From: Rubrobacter sp.
Lineage (GTDB): Bacteria; Actinomycetota; Rubrobacteria; Rubrobacterales; Rubrobacteraceae
Length of the DNA: 55,870 nucleotides
Reading direction: 5' to 3'
Assembly (NCBI GenBank): GCA_016781775.1
Contig: JADDPR010000068.1
Span: 1-55,870 of the forward strand
This document shows, piece by piece, positions 1 to 12,247 of the stretch. A program made the translations under genes and the position numbers. Under the pieces are notes generated by a model. It saw nothing but the letters and a program-made list of their open reading frames with translations, searched no databases and was not told the origin of the DNA. The stretch's first letter is position 1. Each line of letters opens with the position of its first letter.

Positions 1-763
1 GTAGAACGAACCGGAAGGTACCCTCGGGGAATTGCTCGTCGAGGGCGAGTTCCGTAACCTGCGCAACGTAGAACTCCTCGCCCCTGAGCCGCTCGGCGTA
101 GCGCAGGATGACCCCGATCTCCGCGTCGACCGAGAGCACGTAGTCGTCGGCTCCTTCCAATCCCGAGAGGCCGCATGGTGGGTAGTCCAGCGAGATCGTT
201 CGCGCCTCTACCTCCAGGGTCTCCCTGCCCGCGTGCGCTCCCTGGTCCACAATCCTCATCAGCACGGGGTTCAGACGCTCTCCGAGCAAGGAGGGATTCA
301 GGAGACCGAAGATGGGGGGCCAATTTCGGTTCACCGCGTAGTTGTCCGAGGTGTGGAACACCCGCTCCGGTGGGTCGTACACCCACCGGAGCCCTCCGTC
401 AGCCACGCTATAAAAGGTCTGTGGGTCGCCCTGACGCTCCACCTCTTCGCGCCAACGGTCGGGTTTCTCGTACCAGATCCGTACGGTATTCTCCGAGTCT
501 CCTATATCCCAGATCCACGAGAAGTGGTCGGGCGGGATCCCTACCGGCTCGTCTTCCTTGGACGAAACCCGTTCCCGTGAGTAAAGGTGGTAGATCATGC
601 CACGTTCCGAAGCATGGTCGTGGAACCGCTTGGCCGTCTGCGAAGCCAAGGTCCCGTTCGTGGCCACCCGGACGGTGGCCCGGACGGTGCGGTAGCGATC
701 GGGCGCGCCGAAGAGTAGATGCCTGAGATTTGGGAGGGCGATAAGCTCGCGGTAGTCGTCCAT
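1..763 (-). CDS. LolA-like hypothetical protein (C-terminus outside window)
   Basis: An open frame of 254 codons runs on the minus strand from an ATG at 763 to the window edge with no stop, so the C-terminus is missing. The protein has alternating charged and aromatic residues typical of beta-rich proteins, for example YRTVRATVRVATNG near residue 25 and VRIWYEKPDRWREEVE near residue 85. This wording resembles actinobacterial proteins described as outer-membrane-lipoprotein-sorting (LolA-like), but there is no signal peptide at this start, and the assignment is by general resemblance only. No Shine-Dalgarno precedes the ATG; a -10-like box sits 6 bases upstream, so the mRNA may be leaderless. 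The function is unknown. Confidence 0.75.
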   Translation of the reverse strand, partial: MDDYRELIALPNLRHLLFGAPDRYRTVRATVRVATNGTLASQTAKRFHDHASERGMIYHLYSRERVSSKEDEPVGIPPDHFSWIWDIGDSENTVRIWYEKPDRWREEVERQGDPQTFYSVADGGLRWVYDPPERVFHTSDNYAVNRNWPPIFGLLNPSLLGERLNPVLMRIVDQGAHAGRETLEVEARTISLDYPPCGLSGLEGADDYVLSVDAEIGVILRYAERLRGEEFYVAQVTELALDEQFPEGTFRFVL

Positions 764-769
764 GAACCG

Positions 770-798
770 AGTCTAGCTTTATAGGCAGCCCACCGCAA
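770..798 (-). promoter_or_regulatory. Probable sigma-70 promoter, leaderless
   Basis: Minus strand: TTGCGG (798-793), a 17-base spacer, TAGACT (775-770), then 6 bases to the ATG at 763. The predicted transcript would begin at or next to the start codon. Confidence 0.5.
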
Positions 799-876
799 AG
801 CGCTAGCGGGTTCGGACCCAGGTAGATCCCACCCCCAGCCCTGTACGACGAACTCGCCTTCGCTGCTGCTACTTAC

Positions 877-1365
877 CTAACGCGCCCTCCAGGGCTTGCG
901 CGGCTCGGGGACGCCCGCAGGACCCGGAACGAGCCGATCCACGAAAGCGCCGGTAGCGAAGGCGTAGACCGCCTTGTGCAGCAGGTCTATGGCCTGCTCG
1001 TCCACTGGCCACGTCCACGGGGGAGCGCCGACGCCGGTTGCGTTCTCCAGGGTCTGGTCATTTAAGAGGCGCAGATTTAGCAGCAGGAACGACCCGACTG
1101 GGCCGCGAAACCCGCGTTTCGCCATCAGCCCGCGTACCGCGCCGAGGATCGCGCCCTGCCCGTAGTGCGTGGCCCAGTTCAGCCACAACCGCTCCTCGTC
1201 GGGTTTCTCCCTAAGCCCGAGCAGCCGCTCCGTCTGGTGCGCGGGGACGAACGAGTTGGGCCGATGGGTCAGCGCCTGCTCCACCTTCTCGACGGCGGTC
1301 ATTACCGCGACCCCCGCAAGCCCCGCCGCGAACCCGCGTACCGCCGCACCCGTAGTCGTCGTCAA
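877..1365 (-). CDS. Small conserved membrane protein
   Basis: The product is 162 residues. An N-terminal glycine/alanine-rich hydrophobic stretch (about residues 7-24) and a second one near residues 67-80 (HYGQGAILGAVRGLM) suggest a membrane protein. The start is a TTG at 1365 with GGAGG 6 bases upstream (1376-1372). I do not recognise a function. The layout, with a His before a GxxxGxxxG-like helix and a late aromatic/His helix, resembles the protein at 45178-45636, and both recall small DUF1440-like membrane proteins. It follows metH in the same orientation with a gap of 187 bases, and no hairpin with a T tract was seen in that gap. Confidence 0.7.
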   Translation of the reverse strand: MTTTTGAAVRGFAAGLAGVAVMTAVEKVEQALTHRPNSFVPAHQTERLLGLREKPDEERLWLNWATHYGQGAILGAVRGLMAKRGFRGPVGSFLLLNLRLLNDQTLENATGVGAPPWTWPVDEQAIDLLHKAVYAFATGAFVDRLVPGPAGVPEPRKPWRAR

Positions 1366-1552
1366 CGTATGCCTCCATAGATCTCGCCCTTACCACTCCT
1401 ACAACGTGTTCCTACCCCGACAGGCCGGACTTACTCATGGGAGGGAGGAGCCCCGGGTGCATCAACGAGAGGAGCCCGACGACCGAGGGGACAGATCCTC
1501 GTACCGCCGGGCTTCCCCGGGGTTTCTGATTTGGTGGTACCGGCCGTAAGGG

Positions 1553-5344
<3,792 letters not shown>

Positions 5345-5496
5345 GTTCCTCCTTCTGGCTTCCGGCCCTCAGCCTTCGACCTTCGGATCTTCGCCCCGCC
5401 GCCCTCGTACGCTGCCGGCGACTCTCTTTTGAACTACCGTCTCGCGGGCCGCATCGACGCCCCGCCGCGAACTGCTTGCTGAAGGCCGACGGCCGA

Positions 5497-7341
5497 TCAG
5501 CCTACGGCTTCGATAACGTCGCCGGCCAGGTGCGGCATCGAGGCGGGGGGCATGAGGTAGGCCCCGCCGACGAGCGGCTTCGCCTTCGCGAGCAGGTTCT
5601 GGGCGACCTCGACGCCGTACTTCGGGGCGTCCTCGGCGGCGAGCTCGGCGAGCTTCTTGCGGACGCTCTGAGGGATGTTTATGCCGGGGACCTCGTGGTG
5701 GAGGAACTCGGCCTGCCTCCCGCTCCTCAGGGGCATCAGGCCTAATAGGAGGGTGACGTCCATGTCCTGTATCTTCTCCAGCGCGCGCTCCAGGGCCCCG
5801 AGCTCGAAGACGGGCTGGGTCCAGAAAGCGTGCGCCCCCGCCCCGACCTTGCGCCAGAGCTTGTCGACCTCCGCATCGAGGTCCTCGGCCGTCGGGTTGA
5901 AGGACGCCCCGATCAGGAAGCCGGGCGGCTCGCCGATGGGGTTGCCCGCGAGGTCCTCGCCCCGGTTCATCTTCGAGAGGACGTGGACGAGGCCGACGGC
6001 GTCCGTGTCGAAGACGCTCGTCGCCTCGGGGTAGTCCCCGATCTGGGCCGGATCTCCCGTTACCGCGAGTATGTTCTTGACCCCGAGCGCCGCCGCCGAC
6101 AAGAGATCCGCCTGCAGCCCGATGATGTTCCGGTCGCGGCAGGACATGTGCGCGACCACCTCGATGCCGGCCTGCTCCTGCACGAGCCTCGCCACCGCGA
6201 TCGGGTGCATCCGAAGGCGCGCTCGCGCCCCGTCCGAAATATCTATCGCGTGAACGCCGCGCTCCTTCAGGGCCTTCGCCGCCTCGAGTACCCCGGAGAT
6301 GTCGTGCCCCCGTGGCAGGTCAACCTCGACCGCGACCGCGAACCCCTCCTTTATCTTCCGGGCGAACTCCGTCTCGGGCTCGGCCGCCGCCTTCTCGGTC
6401 TCGAGCTCCGGGGTAGAAGCCGAGACGCGCCGGGCGGACCTAGCCGCCGGCTTGAAGTCGCGGAGCGCTTCGGCGAGTGCCCGGACGTGCGACGGGGTCG
6501 TGCCGCAACAGCCGCCGACAATGTGGGCGCCGGCCTGGGCCAGCTTGAGGCCGTACTCGGCGAAGTGCTCGACGTCCCGGTTGTAGCGGACGACGCCGTT
6601 CACGAGCTGGGGGAGGCCCGGGTTCGGGTAGGCGGCGACGGGGCCGACCTCGGAGGCCATCGCCTCCGTGATCCCGAGCATCCGCTGCGGCCCGACGGTG
6701 CAGTTGGAGCCGGCGAGCAGCAAGCCCTCGGAACCCCACGAGGAGATGTCGCGCGCCACCCTCGCCGGCAGCCCCTCGGCGAGCGTCTCCCCGTCCTCGA
6801 CAAAGGTCTTGTGCGCGATCACGGGCACTCCTAGAGAAGCCACCGCGTCGTACGCGATCTTGAGCTCGGCGAGGTCCACGAAGGTCTCCAGGAGGATCGC
6901 GTCGGCGCCGCCTTCGAGGAGTGCTTCGGCCTGCTGCATGAACGCGGCCCGCGCCTCCTCAGGACGGATTGGGCCGATGGGGGCGAGGGGACGCCCTAAA
7001 GGTCCTACCGCGCCGAGCACGATCGCGTCGTCCCCGTTCGGAAGGGCATTCTCGACCGCGGACCGGGCCAGACGCGCCCCCTCGACGTTGATCTCCCGGA
7101 CCTGATCCCCGAGGTTCTTCAGGGCCAGTTTCGTCGCATTGGCGGAGAAAGTGTTCGTCTCGATGACCCTGGCGCCGGCGCGCACGTACTCCTCGTGTAC
7201 GGCCCGCACCACGTGCGGGTGCGTGAGGTTGGCCCGGTCGTAGGGGTGACCGTAGCCCACCCCACGCTCGGCCAAGAGCGTACCCATCGCGCCGTCGCCC
7301 ACGAGGAGCCGGCCGTCGAGCTTCTCCCTTAGATCCAACAA
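5497..7341 (-). CDS. Bifunctional homocysteine S-methyltransferase / methylenetetrahydrofolate reductase
   Basis: This is a fusion of the YitJ type. Residues about 1-300 form a homocysteine methyltransferase barrel with the zinc cysteines in GSNCTVG and GGCCGTTPSH. Residues about 330-614 form a MetF-type flavin reductase (VAHMSCRDRN, ILAVTGDP, ASFNPTAEDLD) that makes 5-methyltetrahydrofolate for MetH. The frame stays open upstream to 7446, but that part lies inside the SAM riboswitch. I therefore prefer the TTG at 7341, with the Shine-Dalgarno GAGGGG at 7354-7349 and 7 bases of spacing, giving MLDLREKLDG, which fits family N-termini. The product is 614 residues. Control is likely translational through the riboswitch. 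The methyl donor of the first domain cannot be read from sequence. Confidence 0.92.
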   Translation of the reverse strand: MLDLREKLDGRLLVGDGAMGTLLAERGVGYGHPYDRANLTHPHVVRAVHEEYVRAGARVIETNTFSANATKLALKNLGDQVREINVEGARLARSAVENALPNGDDAIVLGAVGPLGRPLAPIGPIRPEEARAAFMQQAEALLEGGADAILLETFVDLAELKIAYDAVASLGVPVIAHKTFVEDGETLAEGLPARVARDISSWGSEGLLLAGSNCTVGPQRMLGITEAMASEVGPVAAYPNPGLPQLVNGVVRYNRDVEHFAEYGLKLAQAGAHIVGGCCGTTPSHVRALAEALRDFKPAARSARRVSASTPELETEKAAAEPETEFARKIKEGFAVAVEVDLPRGHDISGVLEAAKALKERGVHAIDISDGARARLRMHPIAVARLVQEQAGIEVVAHMSCRDRNIIGLQADLLSAAALGVKNILAVTGDPAQIGDYPEATSVFDTDAVGLVHVLSKMNRGEDLAGNPIGEPPGFLIGASFNPTAEDLDAEVDKLWRKVGAGAHAFWTQPVFELGALERALEKIQDMDVTLLLGLMPLRSGRQAEFLHHEVPGINIPQSVRKKLAELAAEDAPKYGVEVAQNLLAKAKPLVGGAYLMPPASMPHLAGDVIEAVG

Positions 7342-7348
7342 AAACAAA

Positions 7349-7384
7349 CCCCTCTCTGCGTGTACAACGAGCCGTGCCGAGGGG
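7349..7384 (-). promoter_or_regulatory. Riboswitch expression platform: Shine-Dalgarno sequestering hairpin
   Basis: On the minus strand CCCCTC (7384-7379) is the exact complement of GAGGGG (7354-7349), the Shine-Dalgarno of the TTG start at 7341, with a 24-base loop. The 3' side of aptamer helix P1 ends in GGCGG (7411-7407), which can pair with CCGCC (7387-7383) overlapping the sequestering strand. This gives a plausible SAM-dependent ON/OFF switch at the level of translation. The switch mechanism is inferred; the complementarities are seen. Confidence 0.6.
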
Positions 7385-7406
7385 CGGAAATGAGATGCAA
7401 AACCGA

Positions 7407-7520
7407 CCGCCTCATCTTTCGGAGCTTCCTCCGCGGGATTTGGCACCCCATACGAGGCTTGCGCTCTCGCCGGTTGCCGCGGCTTCTTCGGGCCCGTCCC
7501 TCCACCGCTCTCGATGAGAA
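7407..7520 (-). promoter_or_regulatory. SAM-I (S-box) riboswitch aptamer
   Basis: Read on the minus strand, this segment carries the conserved S-box signature in order: TCTCATCGAGAG (P1 5' side), GGTGGAGGGAC, GGGCCC, GGCAACC, a small CGAG/CTCG P3 hairpin, GGTGCCAAATCC, a GGAG/CTCC P4 hairpin, and GAAAGATGAGG closing P1 (TCTCATC with GATGAGG). It binds S-adenosylmethionine and usually shuts off methionine-synthesis genes. It lies directly upstream of the metF-type fusion gene and downstream of the SDMT stop codon. Confidence 0.95.
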
Positions 7521-7632
7521 CCGCGCCACGAAAAAACCCTCTCGCCGCGCGGCATCTGGTCCCCTGAAACTACCACGGGGGGAACCGCTTTACAACTCGC
7601 GCGCCCCCGGCGCACCCCCCGCGGCCCGGATT

Positions 7633-8469
7633 TTACGGCGCGTCGAAGCGGAAGATCCCCCACGCCAGGTACCCGCTGCGCCCGCCGTCGACCCAGTGCT
7701 GGAGGCCCTTCTTCATGCGCCGGATGTAATCCTCGCCGACGTGCTCGAGAAGCTCGTCCTCGCGCTTCTCCGTCTCCTCCAGGACGCGGGCGTAGTGGGT
7801 AGGAAGCTGCTCCGAGTGGTCCTCGAAGCCCGCGTCCTTCAGCCCCGCCGCCTCCGCCGCCTGCCCATAAAAGCCCGGGCTTCCTAAGGAGTCGAGGTGG
7901 ATGCGGTCCAGGATCGGCTGCAGCACCCCGTCCGGGCAGTCGTCGGCCTGCATCGGATCGGTGAAGGTGAACCTCCCGCCGGGCTTGAGGACGCGGGCGA
8001 CCTCCCGCAGGACGACCTCCCTCTCGCCGCTGTGCAGGATGGCGTCCTGCGACCATACGACGTCGAAGTGGTCGTCCCCGAAGGGGATCGCCTCGAAGCT
8101 CCCGTCGACGACCTCTATAAGCCCGTCGAGGCCCTGCTCGCGGTTCAACTCGCGGGTGCGCTCGTTCTCGACCTCGCTCAGGTTCAGCGCGACGATGCGG
8201 CAGCCGTGCGCGTTCGCGAGGTAACGTGCCGAGCCTCCGTAGCCCGAGCCCATGTCGAGGACGCGGCTCTCCGGACCGAGCCCTTGCAGGCTCGCCGCCA
8301 TCTTCTCGACGGTCCTGCGGCTCGCGCTGAAGATCGGCTCGTCGGGGCTCTCGTACAGCCCGATGTGGATATCCTCGCCGCCCCAGATCGTCGAGTAGAA
8401 CCGGTCGGCGTCGGGGGAGTTGTAGTAGTCGCGGGCGGTGTTCACCGCGCCCGAGTAGTTACCGCTCAC
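7633..8469 (-). CDS. Sarcosine/dimethylglycine N-methyltransferase (SDMT)
   Basis: This SAM-dependent enzyme methylates sarcosine and dimethylglycine to glycine betaine, an osmoprotectant. The 278-residue protein has the class I motif VLDMGSGYGGSARYLA (about 70-85), followed by VVWSQDAILHS and LKPGGRFTFTDPMQADDCPD, strongly typical of SDMT. The start is GTG at 8469 and overlaps the end of the preceding GSMT frame by 11 bases, so the pair is translationally coupled. The downstream neighbour is the SAM-riboswitch-controlled methionine gene. SDMT itself looks intact. Because GSMT upstream is frameshifted, coupled translation of SDMT might be reduced, which is an inference. Confidence 0.92.
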   Translation of the reverse strand: MSGNYSGAVNTARDYYNSPDADRFYSTIWGGEDIHIGLYESPDEPIFSASRRTVEKMAASLQGLGPESRVLDMGSGYGGSARYLANAHGCRIVALNLSEVENERTRELNREQGLDGLIEVVDGSFEAIPFGDDHFDVVWSQDAILHSGEREVVLREVARVLKPGGRFTFTDPMQADDCPDGVLQPILDRIHLDSLGSPGFYGQAAEAAGLKDAGFEDHSEQLPTHYARVLEETEKREDELLEHVGEDYIRRMKKGLQHWVDGGRSGYLAWGIFRFDAP

Positions 8470-9297
8470 CCTGGCCGTCCCCCTCGTCGTCGACGTAGAG
8501 CTTCTCCGCGACGTGGACGAAGAAGTCCGGCGTGTCCGGCCCGTCCTCTTGGTCCGACTTCTGGAAGTCCCCGTAGGTCTCGACGCGCTGGAAGCCGACC
8601 TCTTGCATCAGGCGCCTCGTGTACTCCTTGCGCAGGGGGAACATGTTCAGGTGGTAGACGGAGCCGTCCGGGAAGCCGTAGCGAAACCTGGCGAGCCCCT
8701 CGTCCACGTGCTCGGGGCCGGCGTCTACCGCCTTGCCGCAGTAGTAATACGTGTGGCTGCTCTCGTAGTCGCCGTCCAGGATGGCGTCGTAGTTGCGCTG
8801 GTCGAGGACGAGGACGCCGTCGTGCTTGAGCATCGCGTAGAACTCGGCGAGGGTCTTGCGCCGGTCGTGCTCGGAGAAGAGGTGAGTGAAGGAGTTGCCG
8901 AGGCAGATTATGGCGTCGAACTCGCCGTGTACGTCCCGGTTGAGCCAGCGCCAGTCGGCCAGAACGGTCCTCAGGATGTGGCCGCCGTGCTCCAGACCGT
9001 TCTCGAAGGCCTTGGCGAGCATCGTGGCGCTCCCGTCCACGCTGACCACCTCGAAGCCCTCGTTCAAGAGCCGGACCGAGTGGAAGCCGGTCCCGGTCGC
9101 GACTCGAGTACCCTCTTGGCCCCGCGCTCCTTAAGCTGGCGGATAAAGAAGTCTCCCTCGCTCTCGGCCCGCGAGTCCCAATCTATAAGCTCGTCCCACT
9201 TCTCGACGAAGCTCTTTATGTACTCGATCCTGTAGTGGTCGGTCTCGCGAACCTCGACCGGATCCTCACCAAACGACTGCCGCTCTTGAGCGGTCAC
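8459..9297 (-). pseudogene. Glycine/sarcosine N-methyltransferase (GSMT), one-base frameshift
   Basis: GSMT carries out the first methylations of glycine to sarcosine and dimethylglycine. The gene is split into two frames. The first part (GTG at 9297, GGGGAG 7 bases upstream) encodes MTAQERQSFGEDPVEVRETD through GAKRVL. The second part, in another frame, continues VATGTGFHSVRLLNEGFEVV to the stop at 8459. The joint lies at 9104/9103. Inserting one base would restore VLDVATGTG, the SAM-binding motif I, and a protein of about 279 residues, the normal size. Without it the first frame stops at 9064. The rest of the enzyme shows no other damage. The change could be a real recent mutation or a sequencing error. 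Alternative starts exist at 9402 (TTG) and at an ATG near 9336. Confidence 0.88.
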
Positions 9298-9549
9298 GGG
9301 TTTTCTCCCCTCTGGAGACAGAACATGGTGTTCCATGGTGATCTTCTCAATACCGGTAACCCCTACGCCCCCGAACCTCCCTCCGCCGTCGGGCACGTGC
9401 AACGCGACGGGAGATCGTTGGACGCCCCGTCCTCGTGATGCTCGTGTATGCGTCCGGCATGCGAAGCCGGGCGCGCCAAAAATGCCTCGCCGCTCTTATC
9501 GACGCGTTTTGCGCCCCTTATGCCCTCTTCCCTTCAAAGCATGGCGCAT

Positions 9550-9577
9550 ACTATACACGGGCCTGGAGCATGTGCAA
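9550..9577 (-). promoter_or_regulatory. Promoter of the betaine methyltransferase pair
   Basis: Minus strand: TTGCAC (9577-9572), a 16-base spacer, TATAGT (9555-9550). Transcription would start near 9543, leaving a leader of roughly 245 bases before the GTG at 9297. The gene-free stretch 9298-9609 contains this promoter and leader. A GGACG/CGTCC hairpin is visible in the leader, but I recognise no riboswitch family. Confidence 0.6.
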
Positions 9578-9609
9578 CACGAAAAAGTATTAAATGTCTG
9601 TTCAGTAAC

Positions 9610-10566
9610 CTATCTCGGCGCGGGGATGCTTGCGGCAGACTTGCCGCGCAGCCGGGCCGGTATCTCCCCCGGATCCCTCGCCGCCACGGTGGCGGCGACT
9701 CGGACTTTGTGGGCGAAGGAGGTCTCCGCGCGGCGAGCGAAGACGTCGTATCCGGAGGCTTCTATCCGGTCGAGGATCGCGGCGTAGAGCTCCCTCGCCA
9801 CGACGACCGGGTAACGGCAGCCGCGCGGGATGTACTTCATCCCCTCGTCGGCGACCTTGTAGAGTTCGCGCGCCCGGGCTATCTCGAAGCGCATGAGGGC
9901 GACGAACCTCTCGTCGATCACCCCGCGCCCGAGATCCTCCTCAGCGTACCCGAAGCTTCTCAGGTCTTCGATCGGCAGGTAGATACGCCCCCGCGCCCGA
10001 TCCTCCCCGACGTCCCTCAGGAAGTTCGTGAGCTGCATCGCCACACCCAAAGCCTCGGCGTGCGGGGCGGCCGCCTCGCCCTTCGTCCCGACGACGCGGC
10101 ACATCATCAGGCCGACGACGGCGGCGCTCCCGTAGGTGTACGCCTGCAGGTCCTCGTAGGCCGGGTAGCGGAAGACGTGGGTATCCATCTTCATGCTCTT
10201 CATGAACGCCGTGATGAGGTCCGTCCCGATCCCGCGCAGGAGCACCGTGTTGGCGAAGGCGCGCAGCACGGGGTTGGGGACCGGTTCCCCGGCGACCGCG
10301 GACAGGGTCTCGGCCTCAAAGGCCTCGAGGCCCACCAGCTGCTCCTCCAGGGAGGTGGAGCCGGGGTTGTCCACGATCTCGTCGGCGTAGCGCATGAAGC
10401 CGTAGAGCGCGTGGACGTGCGGCCTGACCTCGCTGGGGAAGAGGCTCGTGGAGAAGTAGTAGGTTCTGCTGTGGGCCTTGTGGATCTGGCGGCAGAGCTC
10501 GTAGCACCCGGCGAGGGAGAGGCCGGCGCCGCTCAAGGGTCCGTCCGCAACCGGATCCAGTCGCAC
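9610..10566 (-). CDS. crtB: Phytoene synthase
   Basis: CrtB condenses two geranylgeranyl diphosphates into phytoene, the first committed carotenoid step. The 318-residue protein has both aspartate-rich substrate/magnesium motifs: YGFMRYADEIVDN (D62-D66) and QLTNFLRDVGEDRARGRIYL (D185-D189). Length and order match the squalene/phytoene synthase family. The GTG start at 10566 lies 4 bases after the crtI stop, so the two genes form an operon transcribed crtI then crtB. No cyclase, prenyl synthase or hydroxylase gene lies in the window, so the final carotenoid cannot be deduced. Confidence 0.95.
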   Translation of the reverse strand: MRLDPVADGPLSGAGLSLAGCYELCRQIHKAHSRTYYFSTSLFPSEVRPHVHALYGFMRYADEIVDNPGSTSLEEQLVGLEAFEAETLSAVAGEPVPNPVLRAFANTVLLRGIGTDLITAFMKSMKMDTHVFRYPAYEDLQAYTYGSAAVVGLMMCRVVGTKGEAAAPHAEALGVAMQLTNFLRDVGEDRARGRIYLPIEDLRSFGYAEEDLGRGVIDERFVALMRFEIARARELYKVADEGMKYIPRGCRYPVVVARELYAAILDRIEASGYDVFARRAETSFAHKVRVAATVAARDPGEIPARLRGKSAASIPAPR

Positions 10567-10570
10567 GACC

Positions 10571-12133
10571 CTAGGCCCCGACCGGAGCCTTGAGACCGAG
10601 CATCTCCCGTCCCATGCGCCCGGCGACGAGCTTCGCCCCTATGGTCACCAGCGGCACCCCGGTGCCGGGACGCGTGCTCGCCCCGACGAAGTACACGTTC
10701 GGGACGGCCTTGGAGGCCATGGGCGGCCGGAAGTAGCCGACCTGGAAGATGCCGTGCCCGAGCCCGAACGCCGCCCCCTCTTCGAGGTTGTAGTCCGAGA
10801 GCCAGTCCTGTGGCGTCTTGACCCCCTCGTAGACGGCGTGGCGGCGGATGTCGGGGATGCCCGCGCGCTCCTCCAGGAGGTCGTAGATCTTCTCCTTGAA
10901 CGCGGGCCCCTCGTGTTCCCAGTCGACGTTCTCGCCGAGGTGCGGCGTGGGGACGAGGACGTAGAGGGATTCCATGCCCTCGGGCGCGGCGTTCCGGTCC
11001 GTGCGCGACGGGACGTTCGTGTAGAAGGAGGGATCGTCCGGGAGGCGACGCTCCGCGAAGATCTGCCGGAAGTTCTCTTTGTAGCGCGACGAGAGGTAGA
11101 CGTTGTGGTGCGAGACGTGATCCAACTCGCGGTCGAGCCCGAGGTACATCATGAACGACGAGGCGGTGTACAGAAGCTTCTCCCGCTTCCTCAGCTTGAA
11201 CCGGAAGTCCCGGGCCCCCGCCGAACTCGGCAGGAGCTCGCGGTAGACGTACGGAAGATCCGCGTTCGCGAGCACCGCATCTGCCCCGACGGTCTCGCCG
11301 TTGACGCGCACGCCGTGCGCACGTCCCCCGTCCACGACGATCTCCTCGACCGAGCTTTCGAGGTTGATCTTCACCTCGAGGTCCGCGGCGAGCCGTCCCA
11401 TCGCCAGGACGAGCTCGTACATGCCGCCCTTCGGGAACCACAGCCCGTCCTCCGCGAGCTCGGTGTAGGGGAGGAGGGCGTAGACCGCCGGCGCCTCGAA
11501 CGGCGAGAGGCCGAGGTACATCGTCTGAAACGAAAAGGTTTGGCGGAGCTTGTCCGTCCTGAAGAAGCGGGAGACGGACTTGTAGTAGTTGTTCACGGCC
11601 TTTGTTTTGAGAAGGAGCTTGAGGTTGCGGGGGCCGAAGAAGTCTCCGGCCTTCTCGAAGTCCCGCTCCACAAACTCGCTGCGCCCCAGGCGGTACTTCA
11701 TGCAGGCGTCCTCCATGAAGCGGTAGAAGCGGGGCGTCACGCCCGGCTCCACGCGCTCGAGCTCCGGGATGAGGGTGGGGAGGTTCGAGGAAACCTTTAT
11801 GGAGTCGCCGTCGCCGAAGTGGACCCGGTAGTTCGGGTCGAGCGGCATGAGGTCGACCTCGTCGTCGAGGGTGCGGCCCGCCGCCTTGAAGAGGTCGCGG
11901 TAGACGTCGGTCATGAGGAGCAGGGTCGGGCCCGTATCGAAGGTAAAACCGGATTCCTCCAGGCGACCGACGCGGCCCCCGATCTGCCCGTTCTTCTCGA
12001 AGACCTCGACGTCGAAGCCCATCAGCCTGAGGCGTATCGCCGCCGCGAGGCCGCCCATCCCGGCGCCAATGACCGCGACCCGCTTCCCCGAACGCATCTC
12101 GCTCGTTGTGCTAGGCCCCTGTGTCGCAGTCAA
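10571..12133 (-). CDS. crtI: Phytoene desaturase (CrtI type)
   Basis: This FAD-dependent enzyme introduces double bases into phytoene on the way to lycopene or related carotenoids. The 520-residue protein has the N-terminal dinucleotide motif VAVIGAGMGGLAAAIRL (about 19-35) followed by the GGRVG motif. Its C-terminus, PNVYFVGASTRPGTGVPLV, is the carotenoid-desaturase signature. The chosen TTG start at 12133 has only a weak AAGGG upstream. An in-frame ATG about 12 codons later (MRSGKRVAVIG) is a reasonable alternative. The gene is divergent from the rRNA methyltransferase at 12248, and a TATACT box on the minus strand lies in the shared intergenic region. Confidence 0.94.
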   Translation of the reverse strand: MTATQGPSTTSEMRSGKRVAVIGAGMGGLAAAIRLRLMGFDVEVFEKNGQIGGRVGRLEESGFTFDTGPTLLLMTDVYRDLFKAAGRTLDDEVDLMPLDPNYRVHFGDGDSIKVSSNLPTLIPELERVEPGVTPRFYRFMEDACMKYRLGRSEFVERDFEKAGDFFGPRNLKLLLKTKAVNNYYKSVSRFFRTDKLRQTFSFQTMYLGLSPFEAPAVYALLPYTELAEDGLWFPKGGMYELVLAMGRLAADLEVKINLESSVEEIVVDGGRAHGVRVNGETVGADAVLANADLPYVYRELLPSSAGARDFRFKLRKREKLLYTASSFMMYLGLDRELDHVSHHNVYLSSRYKENFRQIFAERRLPDDPSFYTNVPSRTDRNAAPEGMESLYVLVPTPHLGENVDWEHEGPAFKEKIYDLLEERAGIPDIRRHAVYEGVKTPQDWLSDYNLEEGAAFGLGHGIFQVGYFRPPMASKAVPNVYFVGASTRPGTGVPLVTIGAKLVAGRMGREMLGLKAPVGA

Positions 12134-12247
12134 ATTAGCCCGCCCTTCGCCGCCGGTCCCGCCCGAAAAGGGCGATATATTGAGTATACCCGTGCGATCC
12201 TAGCAAACAGGTTCGCGCGAACGGGTAAAGGAGACCACAGGAGAGCG

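Noticed and set aside
7342..7446. Longer N-terminus of the metF-type fusion protein
   Set aside because: This part overlaps the SAM riboswitch and its expression platform. The encoded residues do not resemble family members.
10754..12247. Upstream extension of the RlmI-like gene
   Set aside because: The extension is antisense to crtI. The ATG at 12248 has a good Shine-Dalgarno and matches the family N-terminus.
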